NCBI RefSeq assembly: GCF_014274465.1
Contig: NZ_CP060394.1
Location: 5,828,001 to 5,892,000, forward strand
DNA length: 64,000 nucleotides
Reading direction: 5' to 3'
Origin: Alloacidobacterium dinghuense
Lineage (GTDB): Bacteria; Acidobacteriota; Terriglobia; Terriglobales; Acidobacteriaceae
Positions 33,600-43,428 of the stretch are shown one piece after another (within the stretch, counting starts at the first letter, position 1; each line of letters starts with the position of its first letter). The notes beneath the pieces are model-generated. The model made no database searches, was not told the DNA's origin, and was given only the letters and a program-made list of their open reading frames with translations. A program made the translations under genes and the position numbers.

Positions 33600-34100
33600 T
33601 CAATTTGGACGGTAAGTGAACCGGACAACCCGGTTCTTGGCATGGCACTCCTCGGTGTTTTCTAAACAAGCTGGATATAACTCCCCCCATGGCACGGCCA
33701 GCACGATCCGATCCTCCGCAATTCCCTTGCGTATCATCACTTGTCTGACCCACCACGCTCGTTCTCCCGAGAGTCTCAGATTGTAGGCCTCGGTGCCCGT
33801 CGCAGAGGTGTAACCGTCGATGAAGAAGCGATCACTTGGATGATCCTTCAACCATTGGATATCGGCATTCAACGCACTCTCGTCCACAGCATGGTTAAAG
33901 CGATCATGAGCAAACCTGATTTCGTGCATGTTTGCGTTGAAGGCTTCCTCCTCGGGACCATAGAGAGCCACCATTGGTTTTGACCAGAAATCAACCCAAT
34001 AGGCATCATCCGTGAATGCTTCTGAAGGACCTTCTGCAAATAGCGGGACACTGGTCACGAGGAGCATTGTGACCGCAACGAGAGCATGTCGATATCTCAC
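33600..34100 (-). CDS. OmpA-like domain periplasmic protein
   Basis: I start at the GTG at 34098-34100, which has GGAGG 8 bp upstream and gives a clean signal peptide (MRYRHALVAVTMLLVTSVPLFA). The 166 residues contain an OmpA-C-like peptidoglycan-binding fold: WLKDHPSDRFFIDGYTSATG, YNLRLSGERAWWVRQVMIRKG and NRVVRFTYRP. A beta-barrel is absent. Such proteins tie the outer membrane to the cell wall. The longer frame to 34307 has no family resemblance. Confidence 0.8.
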   Translation of the reverse strand: MRYRHALVAVTMLLVTSVPLFAEGPSEAFTDDAYWVDFWSKPMVALYGPEEEAFNANMHEIRFAHDRFNHAVDESALNADIQWLKDHPSDRFFIDGYTSATGTEAYNLRLSGERAWWVRQVMIRKGIAEDRIVLAVPWGELYPACLENTEECHAKNRVVRFTYRPN

Positions 34101-34398
34101 TGGTGTAACCTCCGTTCGGTTGCTATTGCCGCATCGGTGGAGATGATAGCCCCGTGCTTGGTTCCAGGAAACTGTCATTTCGGACAGGCTGTCCATTTTC
34201 CCATCGTAAAGACGGCCCAACCTAATGAACTCGGAAATTTCAGTCTGAGGTGCCCGGTAGTGAACGATTGCAAGCAGGGCGACAGGCTCATTGAGGCTCG
34301 TCCGCACCTGCGGCCCGCAATTTGTCGTGTCGTCGGGCTATCCGGAAATAACGCTGCCTAGCCTCACCTACCAGTAGCATTTATGAGTTAGGTAGTTT

Positions 34399-35400
34399 CT
34401 AGGGTTTTCCGTTTGGAGTCCAGGTTGGTTTCCAGTCGGTGTCGGAGAGCCATTGGATGGGTTTGACCATTGAAGAAATCACGGTGGTCATGTAGGGGAT
34501 GTCGAGTTTGCTGATTTCGTCGCTGGGCTGGTGGTAGTCCTTGTGCAGGTTAAAGCTGGAGACGGTCTGGGCGACGATGCCCCGTTTGGCGAGCGCGAAG
34601 TTGTCGGAGCGCTGGAAGAATTTCTGGTCGGGGTGCGGGTCGCCGACGAGGTGCGCGCCGTGTTTTGCGAGCGTGGGACCGAGATCGGAGCGTTCGTATC
34701 CGGTGAGCCAGAAATTGCCTGCGGGGACGGCCGGGTCGGGGCGGCCGATCATTTCGAATTCGAGATTGGCGACGATGTGGTCTAGCGGGACGGGCGGGTG
34801 GTCGATGAAGTAGCGGTTGCCGAAGCCGCCGAGTTCTTCTGAGCCGAAGAGGGCGAAGACGATGGTGCGCCTGGGGCGCTTGCCCTGGCTGAGGGTGCGC
34901 GCGAGCTCGATGACGGCGGTAGTGCCGGAGGCGTCGTCGTCGGCTCCGTTGTAGATGGAGTCATTGTTGACGGCGGGGCCGATGCCGAGGTGGTCGAGGT
35001 GCGCGGTGAGCAGAATGGCGTCCTGCTGCGTCTTAGTGTCGGAGCCACGAAGAACGGCTACGGCGTTCCACGTTTTGGTGCGGGGCGTGTCTTCGTACTT
35101 TGCCAGGCGCTGCTGGATGCGATCCGGCAGCGGGTTGGGCAGCGGAGCTTTCTGAATGAAAGTGCCGTTGTCGCCGCCGGGTTCGAGGCCGAAGCTCTGG
35201 AACTGAGAAGCGGCCCAAGTGGCGGCGATGTGCTCGTCGCGGGTGGCGCTGCCGCGTCCGTGGAGTTCGTCGGACGCGAGAAATTCTTCGTCGGCGCGGA
35301 CGCATGGGTTGCAGAAGGTTGAACGATCGGCGGCGCTGGCGACGCGACAAAAGGGTGAGAGCAGTGATATCACCAAGACAAGGCGAAAACAGAGGCGCAT
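34399..35400 (-). CDS. Secreted M28-family zinc peptidase
   Basis: The 333 residues begin with a signal peptide (to about residue 22). The zinc-site motifs are LTAHLDHLGIG, NGADDDASGT, FALFGSEELGGFG, and EMIGRP; the last ligand His is in FNLHKDYHQPSDE. These indicate a dinuclear-zinc aminopeptidase fold. It differs clearly from the QC-like M28 protein at 13702, which lacks the HxDHxG motif. It is divergent from the beta-propeller lipoprotein gene, sharing about 60 bp of upstream DNA. Substrate unknown. Confidence 0.88.
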   Translation of the reverse strand: MRLCFRLVLVISLLSPFCRVASAADRSTFCNPCVRADEEFLASDELHGRGSATRDEHIAATWAASQFQSFGLEPGGDNGTFIQKAPLPNPLPDRIQQRLAKYEDTPRTKTWNAVAVLRGSDTKTQQDAILLTAHLDHLGIGPAVNNDSIYNGADDDASGTTAVIELARTLSQGKRPRRTIVFALFGSEELGGFGNRYFIDHPPVPLDHIVANLEFEMIGRPDPAVPAGNFWLTGYERSDLGPTLAKHGAHLVGDPHPDQKFFQRSDNFALAKRGIVAQTVSSFNLHKDYHQPSDEISKLDIPYMTTVISSMVKPIQWLSDTDWKPTWTPNGKP

Positions 35401-35461
35401 AAGGGTAAGCGCAGTATATCGAAGAAGAAATAGCGCTTTTTCGCAGAACTGTTCTCAAACC

Positions 35462-36634
35462 ATGGAGCATGAGAACGAGAGAGAGTCGAACGCAGTGAGA
35501 GTTGGATTGAAGTCAAGGTTTCTCCCTTTGTTGTGTATGGCTGGCCTGCTTGCGTTGTCGTCGTGTGAGACGGGGAAGTTTTTTCCGCCTCCTTGTAAGA
35601 CCAACTGCAACCCGACGAGCAGCGGGAACTTTATTTATGTGGCGAATTCGTCGACGAGCGTAAGTTCCGTAGCGGCCTTCACGATTAACAGCACTCCGGC
35701 GGTCGCGGCCTTGAACGGTTCACCGTTTGCTACGGGCCTGCCACCGAATGCGCTGGCGGTGACGCCCAAAGACACATTCTTGTATGTGGGAAGCGTTTCC
35801 GGGGGCATCTACGCATACACGATCAACTCGGATGGGACTCTGACTGTAGCCAACAACGGAAGTCCAGTGGCCACGGGCGTCAGCCCGATTACGATGAAGA
35901 TCGACCCGACGGGGCAGTGGCTGATTGCCGCCGATCTAAGCCCTGCAGTGTATGTCTTTGGCATCAATGCCAGCACCGGCGCTTTGACAACGCAGGGAAA
36001 TGCGCTCGCGCTCGATACGGGAACCACGACGAACCTGATCATCACGCCGAATGGACTGAACGTTTTTGTCTCGCTGGGGACAGGCGGCGTGGATATTCTG
36101 ACGTTCAATACCACGACTGGTGTGATTACCAAGCTGAATCAGATCCTGCATCCCACCGCCTCGACGAATGCCGACTTCGGGCTGGCGAGCGACCCGAACA
36201 GCAAGTATCTCTTTGTTACCGAAACGGGGATCAATTCACTTCGCGTTTTGAACATCAATGCCACAGGCACCATCCTTACAGAGCTTTCTACCTCGCCGGT
36301 AAAGACTGGCCTCGGGCCGTCGCAAGTCATCGTCGCGGATGGAAGCTATGTGTACGTAACCAATCGGACGGATGGAACGATCAGCGGCTTCACGCTGGTG
36401 GCGAACGGGTCGCTTACGCCTCTGACTGGTTCGCCGTACACGACGGGCACGGCCCCGGTCGATATTGTCGAGGATAAGACCAATACCTATCTTGCGGTAG
36501 CGTGTGTAGGAGGGAATCCTGATATGCAGGTGTTCACCATCGACACCACGACGCCGGGTAAGCTCGATCCGTTTGCAAGCCTGACTACGGGGGCTGATCC
36601 TACGCTGGCGAGTGCTATCGCGGCTACGCATTGA
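35462..36634 (+). CDS. Beta-propeller (YncE/lactonase-like) lipoprotein
   Basis: The 390 residues contain a lipobox LLALSSC ending near residue 36, so it is probably an outer- or inner-membrane lipoprotein. The rest is a series of beta-propeller blades with recurring phrases such as FIYVANSST, LYVGSVSGGIYAYTINSDG and VYVTNRTDGTISGFTL. Similar proteins are annotated as lactonase or 6-phosphogluconolactonase-like; enzymatic activity is not shown. The ATG at 35462 or GTG at 35495 could start it. Confidence 0.78.
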   Translation: MEHENERESNAVRVGLKSRFLPLLCMAGLLALSSCETGKFFPPPCKTNCNPTSSGNFIYVANSSTSVSSVAAFTINSTPAVAALNGSPFATGLPPNALAVTPKDTFLYVGSVSGGIYAYTINSDGTLTVANNGSPVATGVSPITMKIDPTGQWLIAADLSPAVYVFGINASTGALTTQGNALALDTGTTTNLIITPNGLNVFVSLGTGGVDILTFNTTTGVITKLNQILHPTASTNADFGLASDPNSKYLFVTETGINSLRVLNINATGTILTELSTSPVKTGLGPSQVIVADGSYVYVTNRTDGTISGFTLVANGSLTPLTGSPYTTGTAPVDIVEDKTNTYLAVACVGGNPDMQVFTIDTTTPGKLDPFASLTTGADPTLASAIAATH

Positions 36635-36686
36635 TGGTTAGGATGGGGCACTTTTTCCGTATGGGATTGGCAGTAGACTTACCCTC

Positions 36687-37865
36687 ATGGCGACGCCCCA
36701 CTATCGACAGCAGCGACAGGCGGTACGGAGAGATCCATTCAGGGAACGCGCTGAACAATTCTGGCAACGCGTGACTGAGGGCATGGAACTCAGCGAGTTG
36801 TGGTCACAGTTTCGGAAGGATGCGCATTCGAGCTATCGGCTGTATTCGCAGGAAGTTGACGCCACGCGCACCGCCGGTGTTCCTCACAGCAAGCATTTTT
36901 TTCGTGTAGCAAGCGAGTTCTTCTGGGCGATTGTCGAGAAGCTTACCCCGGCTCGTCGCGTCCTGCTGCTGGCGGCGTTGATTCTTGTTATCGTGCCCGG
37001 CGGCGAATGGACCTTCTCGACGAGGTCGCATGAAGTGAAGATTTTTGCTTTGGATTTTCACTTCTATGGCGGGCTGCTGATGTTTGCGCTGCTCATCCTG
37101 GAAGTCGGAGACCGGGTGGTGATGAAGCGGGATCTCCAGATCGCGAAGGAGATTCAGGCATGGCTGCTTCCCTCCGAACCGCCGCTGGTGCCGGGTTTGG
37201 AGATTGCATTTGCCACGCGTCCGGCGAATACCGTGGCTGGCGACTATTACGATGTTTTCGCGCGCGCCTCAGCGGAATCAGAAAGGAGCCCCACCTTTCT
37301 CATCGCCGTAGCGGATGTTGCCGGCAAGAGCGTTCCGGCTGCCATGCTGATGGCTACGTTCCAGGCGAGCCTTAAGACCCTCAGCACAACTCCTGGGTCG
37401 CTGGTGGAACTGGCGAACCGGATGAATCGCTATGCATGTAGCAACAGCCAGCGCGGCCGACGGTTCACGACGGCATTCATCGCGGAATATGACACGGTGT
37501 CACGGCGTCTGACGTATGTAAATGCGGGGCATAACAATCCGATTCTGCGGCGGAAATCGGGCGCGATCGAACGGCTTGAAGCAGGCGGGATGCCTTTCGG
37601 GATTATGGAAGACGCGGCATATCAGTCGGGAGAGCGAGTAGTGGAGGCGGGTGACTGGCTGGCCATCTTCACCGATGGGGTTGTCGAAGCGGAGAATGCG
37701 GCACAGCAGGAGTACGGCGAAGTGCGCTTCATCACGATGCTGCATTCGGGAGTGATGCTGGCTCCCTCGATGCTGTTGAACAGTGTCCTTGCTGATCTCG
37801 ATCGCTTTGTCGGGAATGCACCGCAGCACGACGATGTTACATGCGTGCTGATGCGGGCTGTCTAG
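36687..37865 (+). CDS. SpoIIE/RsbU-type PP2C serine phosphatase with membrane anchor
   Basis: The 392 residues have a cytoplasmic N-terminal part, two membrane helices at about 88-108 and 120-140, then a short coiled coil (RDLQIAKEIQAWLLP, the usual RsbU linker). The phosphatase domain carries AGDYYDVF, LIAVADVAGKSVPAAMLM, YVNAGHNNP, IFTDGVVEAEN and HDDVTCVL, with metal-binding Asp residues intact. It likely dephosphorylates an anti-sigma antagonist in a partner-switching pathway. No RsbW or RsbV gene is adjacent. Confidence 0.9.
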   Translation: MATPHYRQQRQAVRRDPFRERAEQFWQRVTEGMELSELWSQFRKDAHSSYRLYSQEVDATRTAGVPHSKHFFRVASEFFWAIVEKLTPARRVLLLAALILVIVPGGEWTFSTRSHEVKIFALDFHFYGGLLMFALLILEVGDRVVMKRDLQIAKEIQAWLLPSEPPLVPGLEIAFATRPANTVAGDYYDVFARASAESERSPTFLIAVADVAGKSVPAAMLMATFQASLKTLSTTPGSLVELANRMNRYACSNSQRGRRFTTAFIAEYDTVSRRLTYVNAGHNNPILRRKSGAIERLEAGGMPFGIMEDAAYQSGERVVEAGDWLAIFTDGVVEAENAAQQEYGEVRFITMLHSGVMLAPSMLLNSVLADLDRFVGNAPQHDDVTCVLMRAV

Positions 37866-38051
37866 CTTCTCTGGGATCGGTTTGCGTTGCCGCGGTCTTA
37901 CCGGCCCATGATCGTTATAAGCGGATCCGGTCAGAGGCGTATCACTGAATTTCCTTTCGACCCGAAACGCGGCGAGTCTACACTGATTCGAGTATTGGGC
38001 AGTAGTCAGTATCGGTAATCAGTCTCATCCGCTTCTCAGGAGGACTTAGCC

Positions 38052-39137
38052 GTGGCCACCGAACCGCCCCTTTCCGATAACCGGTACTACATACGTCGCG
38101 CCCTCGAAGTTGCGATCCATGTCGGCCTGCTCGTGCTTCTTACGACAGCCTGCCTGCTGATTCTGCGCCCATTTCTTCCGCTGGTTGCGTGGGGCATCAT
38201 CATTGCCATCGCTACATTTCCTGCTTACAAAAAGCTGCGGAGTCTTTTAGGCGGGCGAGGGACGCTGGCGGCGGTTCTTTGCACGCTGGCGTTTCTGGCG
38301 GTGTTGATTGTTCCGGTCGCGTTGTTGACCGACACACTGATCAGCGGCATTCGTGGTTTGACTGCTCAGGTGAGAGCGGGGAACATCAGTATTCCTCCAC
38401 CGCCTGAAAGTGTGAAAGGCTGGCCGCTTGTTGGTGCGCCTTTGAGCCGCGTGTGGGACATGGCTTATACGAATTTGAGCGGACTGCTGAAGAGTCTCAC
38501 TCCACAGATTCGCGAGTTTCTTCCCAGGCTTCTCCACACTTCTGCTGGAATTGGTCTGACGGTTGTGCAATTTATTCTTTCTATTGTTGTTGCCGGGGTT
38601 CTGCTGGCGAATGCTTCGGGTGGCGTTTCCGTCACGCATCTGTTGGCCGCCCGCCTTTTTGGGGATCGAGGCCCTGAGTTTGAGGAATTGGCGGGATCAA
38701 CGGTACGAAGCGTCACCAATGGAATTATTGGCGTTGCCGTGATACAGGCGGTGCTTGCCGGGATCGGGTTCCTGGTGGCGGGATTGCCCGGTGCTGGATT
38801 GTGGTGTCTGGTCTTCCTCTTCGGTTGCGTGCTTCAGATTGGAGGCATTGTTCTAATTCCCGCAATCATTTACGTATTTGCGATTGCCAGCACGACCAAG
38901 GCGGTGGTGTTTCTGGTGTGGTGCGTGATAGTGGTGCTGAGCGAGCATGTGCTGAAGCCTTTGCTGCTTGGGCGGGGCGTGGCTGTTCCCATTGTGGTGG
39001 TTTTTTTGGGTGCGATTGGCGGATTCCTTGCGATTGGCATTATTGGCCTTTTTGTGGGCGCCATTGTTCTTTCGGTAGGCTACAAGCTTCTGCTCGCATG
39101 GCTGGAAGGGCCGACCGAGGCGAAGCAGGGAACTTGA
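38052..39137 (+). CDS. AI-2E family transporter / UPF0118 membrane permease
   Basis: The start is a GTG at 38052, behind CAGGAGGACTTAGCC; no ATG fits. The 361 residues form seven or eight membrane helices with a central soluble stretch (about residues 95-170), typical of AI-2E/PerM permeases. The GVAVPIVVVFLGAIGGFLAI segment near the end is the family signature. Members have been linked to autoinducer-2 or Na+/H+ export; the substrate is not predictable. Confidence 0.85.
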   Translation: MATEPPLSDNRYYIRRALEVAIHVGLLVLLTTACLLILRPFLPLVAWGIIIAIATFPAYKKLRSLLGGRGTLAAVLCTLAFLAVLIVPVALLTDTLISGIRGLTAQVRAGNISIPPPPESVKGWPLVGAPLSRVWDMAYTNLSGLLKSLTPQIREFLPRLLHTSAGIGLTVVQFILSIVVAGVLLANASGGVSVTHLLAARLFGDRGPEFEELAGSTVRSVTNGIIGVAVIQAVLAGIGFLVAGLPGAGLWCLVFLFGCVLQIGGIVLIPAIIYVFAIASTTKAVVFLVWCVIVVLSEHVLKPLLLGRGVAVPIVVVFLGAIGGFLAIGIIGLFVGAIVLSVGYKLLLAWLEGPTEAKQGT

Positions 39138-39285
39138 TGGATGATGGCCCTTGCTCCCTTGGTGCTTATGTGGGAACCGTAACGAGTTGATTCTGTGGAG
39201 CGAGCGAGAAAGACCGCGATTCAATGCTATGCTCTGTAAATAGCAGGAGATGTAGTCGCTAACTACCTTCTCTTGTTAAGTGCGC

Positions 39286-40515
39286 ATGGTTTTTCGCTCG
39301 TCTCCTCCTCTACTTCTACGTCTACTGCCAGTTTTTTTGTTGCTTGCTGCAATGGGCGGTTGCAATCGTCTGCGCCCAAAACCTGCCGCGGAATACGTGT
39401 ACGTTGTCGCCAAGGAAACCTTCCTGCGCGATCGCGTGGCTGCCGTGTCCAACCGTGTTGCCAACGTCACGAACGGACAGCGGCTGCAGGTGGTCGAAAA
39501 GGGCCGGCGCTTTCTTAAGGTGAAAACGGACAAGGGCGAGATCGGCTGGATCGAGGAGCATGGCGTCATCGACCAGGACGCCTACCAGCAGTTTGCGGAT
39601 CTGGCGAAGCAGCATGCGAACGATCCGGTGATTTCGACTGCGACGCTGCGCGACGATCTTTACCTGCACGTGAAGCCCGGGCGGCAGACGGATCGTTTTT
39701 ACCTGCTCCCAGAGAATGACAAGCTGCAGATGCTGGTGCGTGCATCGGTGCCGAAAGATGCGCCGCCGCAGGCTGCTCCCGTTGCTCGCAAGCCAGTCGT
39801 GAAGACAGATACGAAGGCGGGGGACAAGCCGGCATCCCCAGCAACTGTACCCACCATTGCTGCAACCCCGTCGCCCCCCGCGGCTCCGGTTGAGCCCCCG
39901 GCTCTCGAAGACTGGTGGCTGGTGCGTGATACGCAGGGCCGCGTGGGCTGGATGCTCTCGCGACGTCTCGATGTGGATGTGCCGGATTCGATTGCCGGGT
40001 ACGCCGAGGGACAGCGTATTGTGGGCGCCTACAAGCTGACGACGGTGAGTGATCCGGAGTCGAGTTTTCCGAATGGGCAGGTACCGGAGTTTGTGACGGT
40101 GATGAGCCCGTATAAGGACGGGCTGCCGTACGACTTTGACCAAGTGCGTATTTTTACCTGGAATGTGCGAAAGCACCGCTACGAAACGGCTTATCGGCAG
40201 CGGAATCTGCAGGGGTATCTGCCGGTGCAGGTTGGAACGCAAGCCTTTGACAAGATTGGGACGGTGCCGGTGTTTTCTCTAAAAACAGCCACCGACGACA
40301 CGATCGCAATCGATCCGGCGACAGGCGCGGCTCGGCCTGCGAATCTGACGACGCAGACGTTCCGGCTGGAGGGCGTGATCGTCCGGAAGGTCGAGCCGCC
40401 GAGCGCCGCTCCACCACCGCCTCTACCGTCAGTCGCTCCGCAGGCATCGCGGGAAACGGGGAAGAAGGCCGCCAAGCACCACGGAACGCGGGCGAAGCAT
40501 CCTAAACACCATTGA
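39286..40515 (+). CDS. Lipoprotein with SH3-like domain
   Basis: The 409 residues begin with a lipoprotein signal (LLLAAMGGC near residue 26), followed by YVYVVAKETFLRDR and an SH3-like domain (GQRLQVVEKGRRFLKVKTDK, GEIGWIEEHGV) at about 35-90. A second partial SH3-like part is at WWLVRDTQGRVGWML (about 210). Between them is a Pro/Ala-rich linker. The C-terminus is Lys/His-rich (KKAAKHHGTRAKHPKHH). Bacterial SH3 domains often bind cell wall; function here is unknown. Confidence 0.72.
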   Translation: MVFRSSPPLLLRLLPVFLLLAAMGGCNRLRPKPAAEYVYVVAKETFLRDRVAAVSNRVANVTNGQRLQVVEKGRRFLKVKTDKGEIGWIEEHGVIDQDAYQQFADLAKQHANDPVISTATLRDDLYLHVKPGRQTDRFYLLPENDKLQMLVRASVPKDAPPQAAPVARKPVVKTDTKAGDKPASPATVPTIAATPSPPAAPVEPPALEDWWLVRDTQGRVGWMLSRRLDVDVPDSIAGYAEGQRIVGAYKLTTVSDPESSFPNGQVPEFVTVMSPYKDGLPYDFDQVRIFTWNVRKHRYETAYRQRNLQGYLPVQVGTQAFDKIGTVPVFSLKTATDDTIAIDPATGAARPANLTTQTFRLEGVIVRKVEPPSAAPPPPLPSVAPQASRETGKKAAKHHGTRAKHPKHH

Positions 40516-40843
40516 GGCGGGATCGCCGGATTCGGCGATTTTCCGGCAATTCTTGTCTGATGTAACGAATTTAAGCGATTTGACACCATCAAATACGCTG
40601 AATTCTCTGGTTCCACACAACCATCAAGCCTAAAAGGCATCTAAACTCAACTAAGGTGTAGTTTGCCTCGTCGTTTGAGGTGAGATATCTGGCGGGAGAA
40701 AGACCATGACGACTTGCCCCGGTCAGTTACAACCTCGTATTGTTCTTTTACAACCTTGCTTCGCCTACGGGCTTTGGCATGAGCTTTAGCATTGCAGTAG
40801 TCGAGTCCCACGCAGTGAAAATAAAACAAGAGGAGATCGGCAC
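40516..40843. other. Non-coding leader before hfq
   Basis: No gene is supported. A TTGACA at about 40580 lacks a good -10. ACAACCTCGTATTGTTCTTTTACAACC holds a short tandem of TTACAACCT. The ribosome site AAGAGGAGA lies 8 bp before the hfq ATG. A promoter for hfq-hflX must be in this stretch. Confidence 0.4.
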
Positions 40844-41161
40844 ATGGACAACAAGCCGGCACAGAACATTCAGGACACGTTTCTTAATACGGTCCGGAAA
40901 GACAAAACCCCAATCACTATCTACCTGGTAAGCGGAGTAAAGCTGACGGGTAAGATTCGCTCCTTCGATAAATACTCCGTGCTGTTGGAGAACAATAGCC
41001 AGGAACAACTGATTTTCAAGCACGCTATCTCGACTGTGGTCAGCTCGCGCTCAGTGCTCCATACCGAACACAGGCCGCCATCGGCGCATACCCCTGGACA
41101 CCCAGGCGGGAGCGGTGTGGCTGCTGCGGGCCCCTCGGGAACAGAATCACAGAGCGCATAA
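40844..41161 (+). CDS. hfq: RNA chaperone Hfq
   Basis: The protein is a hexameric Sm-like ring that pairs small RNAs with mRNAs. Residues 1-70 are canonical: [20 protein letters not shown] with the proximal-face Gln, [20 protein letters not shown], and FKHAISTV with the Lys-His RNA-binding pair. The C-terminal 35 residues are Pro/Gly/Ser/His-rich and flexible. The gene is followed by hflX after 27 bp, the classic hfq-hflX pairing. Confidence 0.97.
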   Translation: MDNKPAQNIQDTFLNTVRKDKTPITIYLVSGVKLTGKIRSFDKYSVLLENNSQEQLIFKHAISTVVSSRSVLHTEHRPPSAHTPGHPGGSGVAAAGPSGTESQSA

Positions 41162-41188
41162 CGGTCAGGATTTCAGGAACGGCGTTTC

Positions 41189-42634
41189 GTGGATGAGCTT
41201 CAGCGCAGAAGCATGAATAGCGCAGAAGAGCGCGCACTGCTGGTAGCGGTGGAGTTCGCCACGCGGCGTTCTACTCTGCCGCCGTCGGCAGTTCTGGCGC
41301 GTGATGCGGCGCGCATCTCGGCTGGCATCGAGGAAGCGGATGCCGTGTTCTCTGCGCCCTTAACCCACGATTCTGAATCTTCGCTTGGCGAATTTCGCGA
41401 ACTGGTGGTCAGCGCAGGCGCGGTGATTGCCGGCGAGGTGACGCAACGGCGACCCAAAGCCGATCCGGCGACCCTTATCGGGAGCGGCAAGGTGGACGAG
41501 CTGGCCGGTGTAGCGGCTTCGACGCGCGCCAATGTTGTGCTGTTCGATCACGATTTGAGCCCGACACAGCTTCGAAATCTGGAAGAGCGGCTGCCCAGTC
41601 GTGTTCTTGACCGGACGCAGCTGATTCTTGATATTTTTGCCCGGCATGCGCGGACGCGGGAAGGTCAGTTGCAGGTGGAACTGGCGCAGCTCGAATACAT
41701 GCTGCCGAGGCTGGCCGGGCGTGGGAAATCCATGTCGCAGCTGGGCGGCGGTATCGGGACACGAGGTCCAGGTGAAACGCAGCTGGAGACTGACCGGCGC
41801 AAGATTCAGCGTCGCATTGTGCAGGTGAAAGACGACCTGGAAGGAGTGCGCCGAGTCCGCGGGCAACAGCGGCAGCGGCGAGAAGCGGTTCCGGTCCCAG
41901 CGGTCGCTTTAGTCGGTTACACCAACGCTGGAAAGAGCACGCTATTTAACACGCTCACGAAGGCCGGCGTATTAGAGTCGGCGCGGATGTTTGCGACCCT
42001 TGATCCAAAGCTGAAGGCCATTCAGCTGCCATCGCGAAGAAAAATTTTGCTCTCCGATACGGTTGGGTTTATTCGCAATCTGCCGCATACGCTAGTCACG
42101 TCGTTTCGCGCGACGCTCGAAGAAGTGCAGAAGGCGGAGGTGCTGCTGCATGTCCGGGACGCTTCGAGTCCGGTGCGCGATGAGCAGAAGGCTGAAGTGG
42201 AAAAGGTGCTGGGTGAGCTCGGCGTGCTGCACAAGCCCCGGCTTGAGGTAATGAACAAGATTGACCTGCTCTCGGACGAAGATCGCGCGGAATTGATTGC
42301 GAGCGGGGCAGTTACTACCTCGGGCAAGCTTGGTCTGGGGGTTGAGGCATTGCTGGTGCGGATCGACGCAGAGTTGACGGCTGATCCGGTCATTGAGCAG
42401 ACCTTTACGATTCCGCAGGCAAAGGGCGAGATCCTTGCTGCGCTGGGCGCCGGGGCGGTGTTGCGTGATCGACAATTTATTGACAACACCGTTCGCATGA
42501 CAGTCGCGGGGCCGGCGTCATTGCTGGGGAGATACAGGGAATTTCGGGTGGATGCAAGTACGGACCGGACGAGGGGGAGCGGTGGAGATTCCCAGTCGCC
42601 CGATCCGTTGGACCCTGAACCGGGTCATAGGTGA
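41189..42634 (+). CDS. hflX: Ribosome-associated GTPase HflX
   Basis: The GTPase rescues and splits stalled ribosomes, notably under heat stress. The 481 residues show the HflX N-terminal domain ([20 protein letters not shown] and [16 protein letters not shown]), a glycine-rich [15 protein letters not shown] helix region near residue 190, Walker [10 protein letters not shown] near 245, and [10 protein letters not shown]. The start is GTG at 41189 or the ATG at 41213; neither has a strong ribosome site. It shares a unit with hfq. Confidence 0.95.
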   Translation: MDELQRRSMNSAEERALLVAVEFATRRSTLPPSAVLARDAARISAGIEEADAVFSAPLTHDSESSLGEFRELVVSAGAVIAGEVTQRRPKADPATLIGSGKVDELAGVAASTRANVVLFDHDLSPTQLRNLEERLPSRVLDRTQLILDIFARHARTREGQLQVELAQLEYMLPRLAGRGKSMSQLGGGIGTRGPGETQLETDRRKIQRRIVQVKDDLEGVRRVRGQQRQRREAVPVPAVALVGYTNAGKSTLFNTLTKAGVLESARMFATLDPKLKAIQLPSRRKILLSDTVGFIRNLPHTLVTSFRATLEEVQKAEVLLHVRDASSPVRDEQKAEVEKVLGELGVLHKPRLEVMNKIDLLSDEDRAELIASGAVTTSGKLGLGVEALLVRIDAELTADPVIEQTFTIPQAKGEILAALGAGAVLRDRQFIDNTVRMTVAGPASLLGRYREFRVDASTDRTRGSGGDSQSPDPLDPEPGHR

Positions 42635-42960
42635 TAGTTCAAGTCTACGCCGGGACGGGGTCGAGTCAAGCGGTTTTCTGCAGAAAATCGGCCGGGTGTG
42701 ATACATCTAGAGGGGAAGTGTCCTCCCCTGCGTTGACACTATATTTTTCACTCTGTTACAACCTATAGGTTCCGCAATACCTTCCATATCCAGACTTCCA
42801 AGGGCTTAAAGGGCAGCTAAAAGCGCGCCAGAGCGAGTCGCAAGGCGTTGGGAAAAGGTGTGGATAGGGCGGCGGTACGGAGAAAATCAGACTGCCTGAA
42901 GGTGAATTTCGAGGTGTTTTCGGACTCGCCTGAGGGTGGTTTCAAGAACCGGCAAAAGGC
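42635..42960. other. Non-coding gap before the ATP synthase cluster
   Basis: No gene is seen. An imperfect palindrome GGTTTTCTGCAGAAAATCG lies near 42671-42690. A candidate sigma-70 promoter is at 42733-42762. The leader to the first ATG is about 190 bp. Confidence 0.4.
42733..42762 (+). promoter_or_regulatory. Candidate promoter of the ATP synthase cluster
   Basis: TTGACA at 42733-42738 is separated by 18 bp from TACAAC at 42757-42762 (four of six consensus bases). It is the only good -35 match in the gap. Confidence 0.35.
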
Positions 42961-43428
42961 ATGGATGTAATTCTGAAACAACTCGGCGATCTGGTGCTTG
43001 GCTCGATTCCGACGATGATCCTTTTCATCGTCCTGGTGCTGGCCTACCGGTTTGTGCTCTTTGGCCCGCTTACGCGTACGCTGGCGGAGCGCCGTGACCG
43101 CACGCAGGGGGCGGTCGAACGAGCCGCCGCTGCCATCGCTGCCGCAGATGCGAAATCGCAGGAATATGAAGCCAAGCTGCGGGCGGCGCGCGCGGAGATC
43201 TTTCGCCACCGCGAGCAGCTTATTCACCAATGGAATGCCGAGCGCGAGAGGGCACTGGCTTCCGCCCGGCTGGCTGCGCAAGAGCGGGTCCGCTCCGCTG
43301 AAAGCGCATTGAAAGCGCAGGCTGCTGAGGCGCATAAGCAGATTGAGGGCTCGACTGAGCAACTCGCCTCGCAAATTCTTCAGGCCATACTTCCGGCAGG
43401 CATGGCTCCTGTGGAGAGTGCCCTTTGA
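42961..43428 (+). CDS. F-type ATP synthase F0 subunit b (b'-like)
   Basis: The 155 residues have one N-terminal membrane helix (SIPTMILFIVLVLAYRFVLF at about 14-33), followed by a long charged helix with KLRAARAEIFRHREQL. This is the peripheral-stalk b subunit. A second, different b gene follows at once, so they likely form a b/b' heterodimer as in photosynthetic bacteria and other phyla. The TGA stop overlaps the TTG start of the second b gene. Confidence 0.9.
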   Translation: MDVILKQLGDLVLGSIPTMILFIVLVLAYRFVLFGPLTRTLAERRDRTQGAVERAAAAIAAADAKSQEYEAKLRAARAEIFRHREQLIHQWNAERERALASARLAAQERVRSAESALKAQAAEAHKQIEGSTEQLASQILQAILPAGMAPVESAL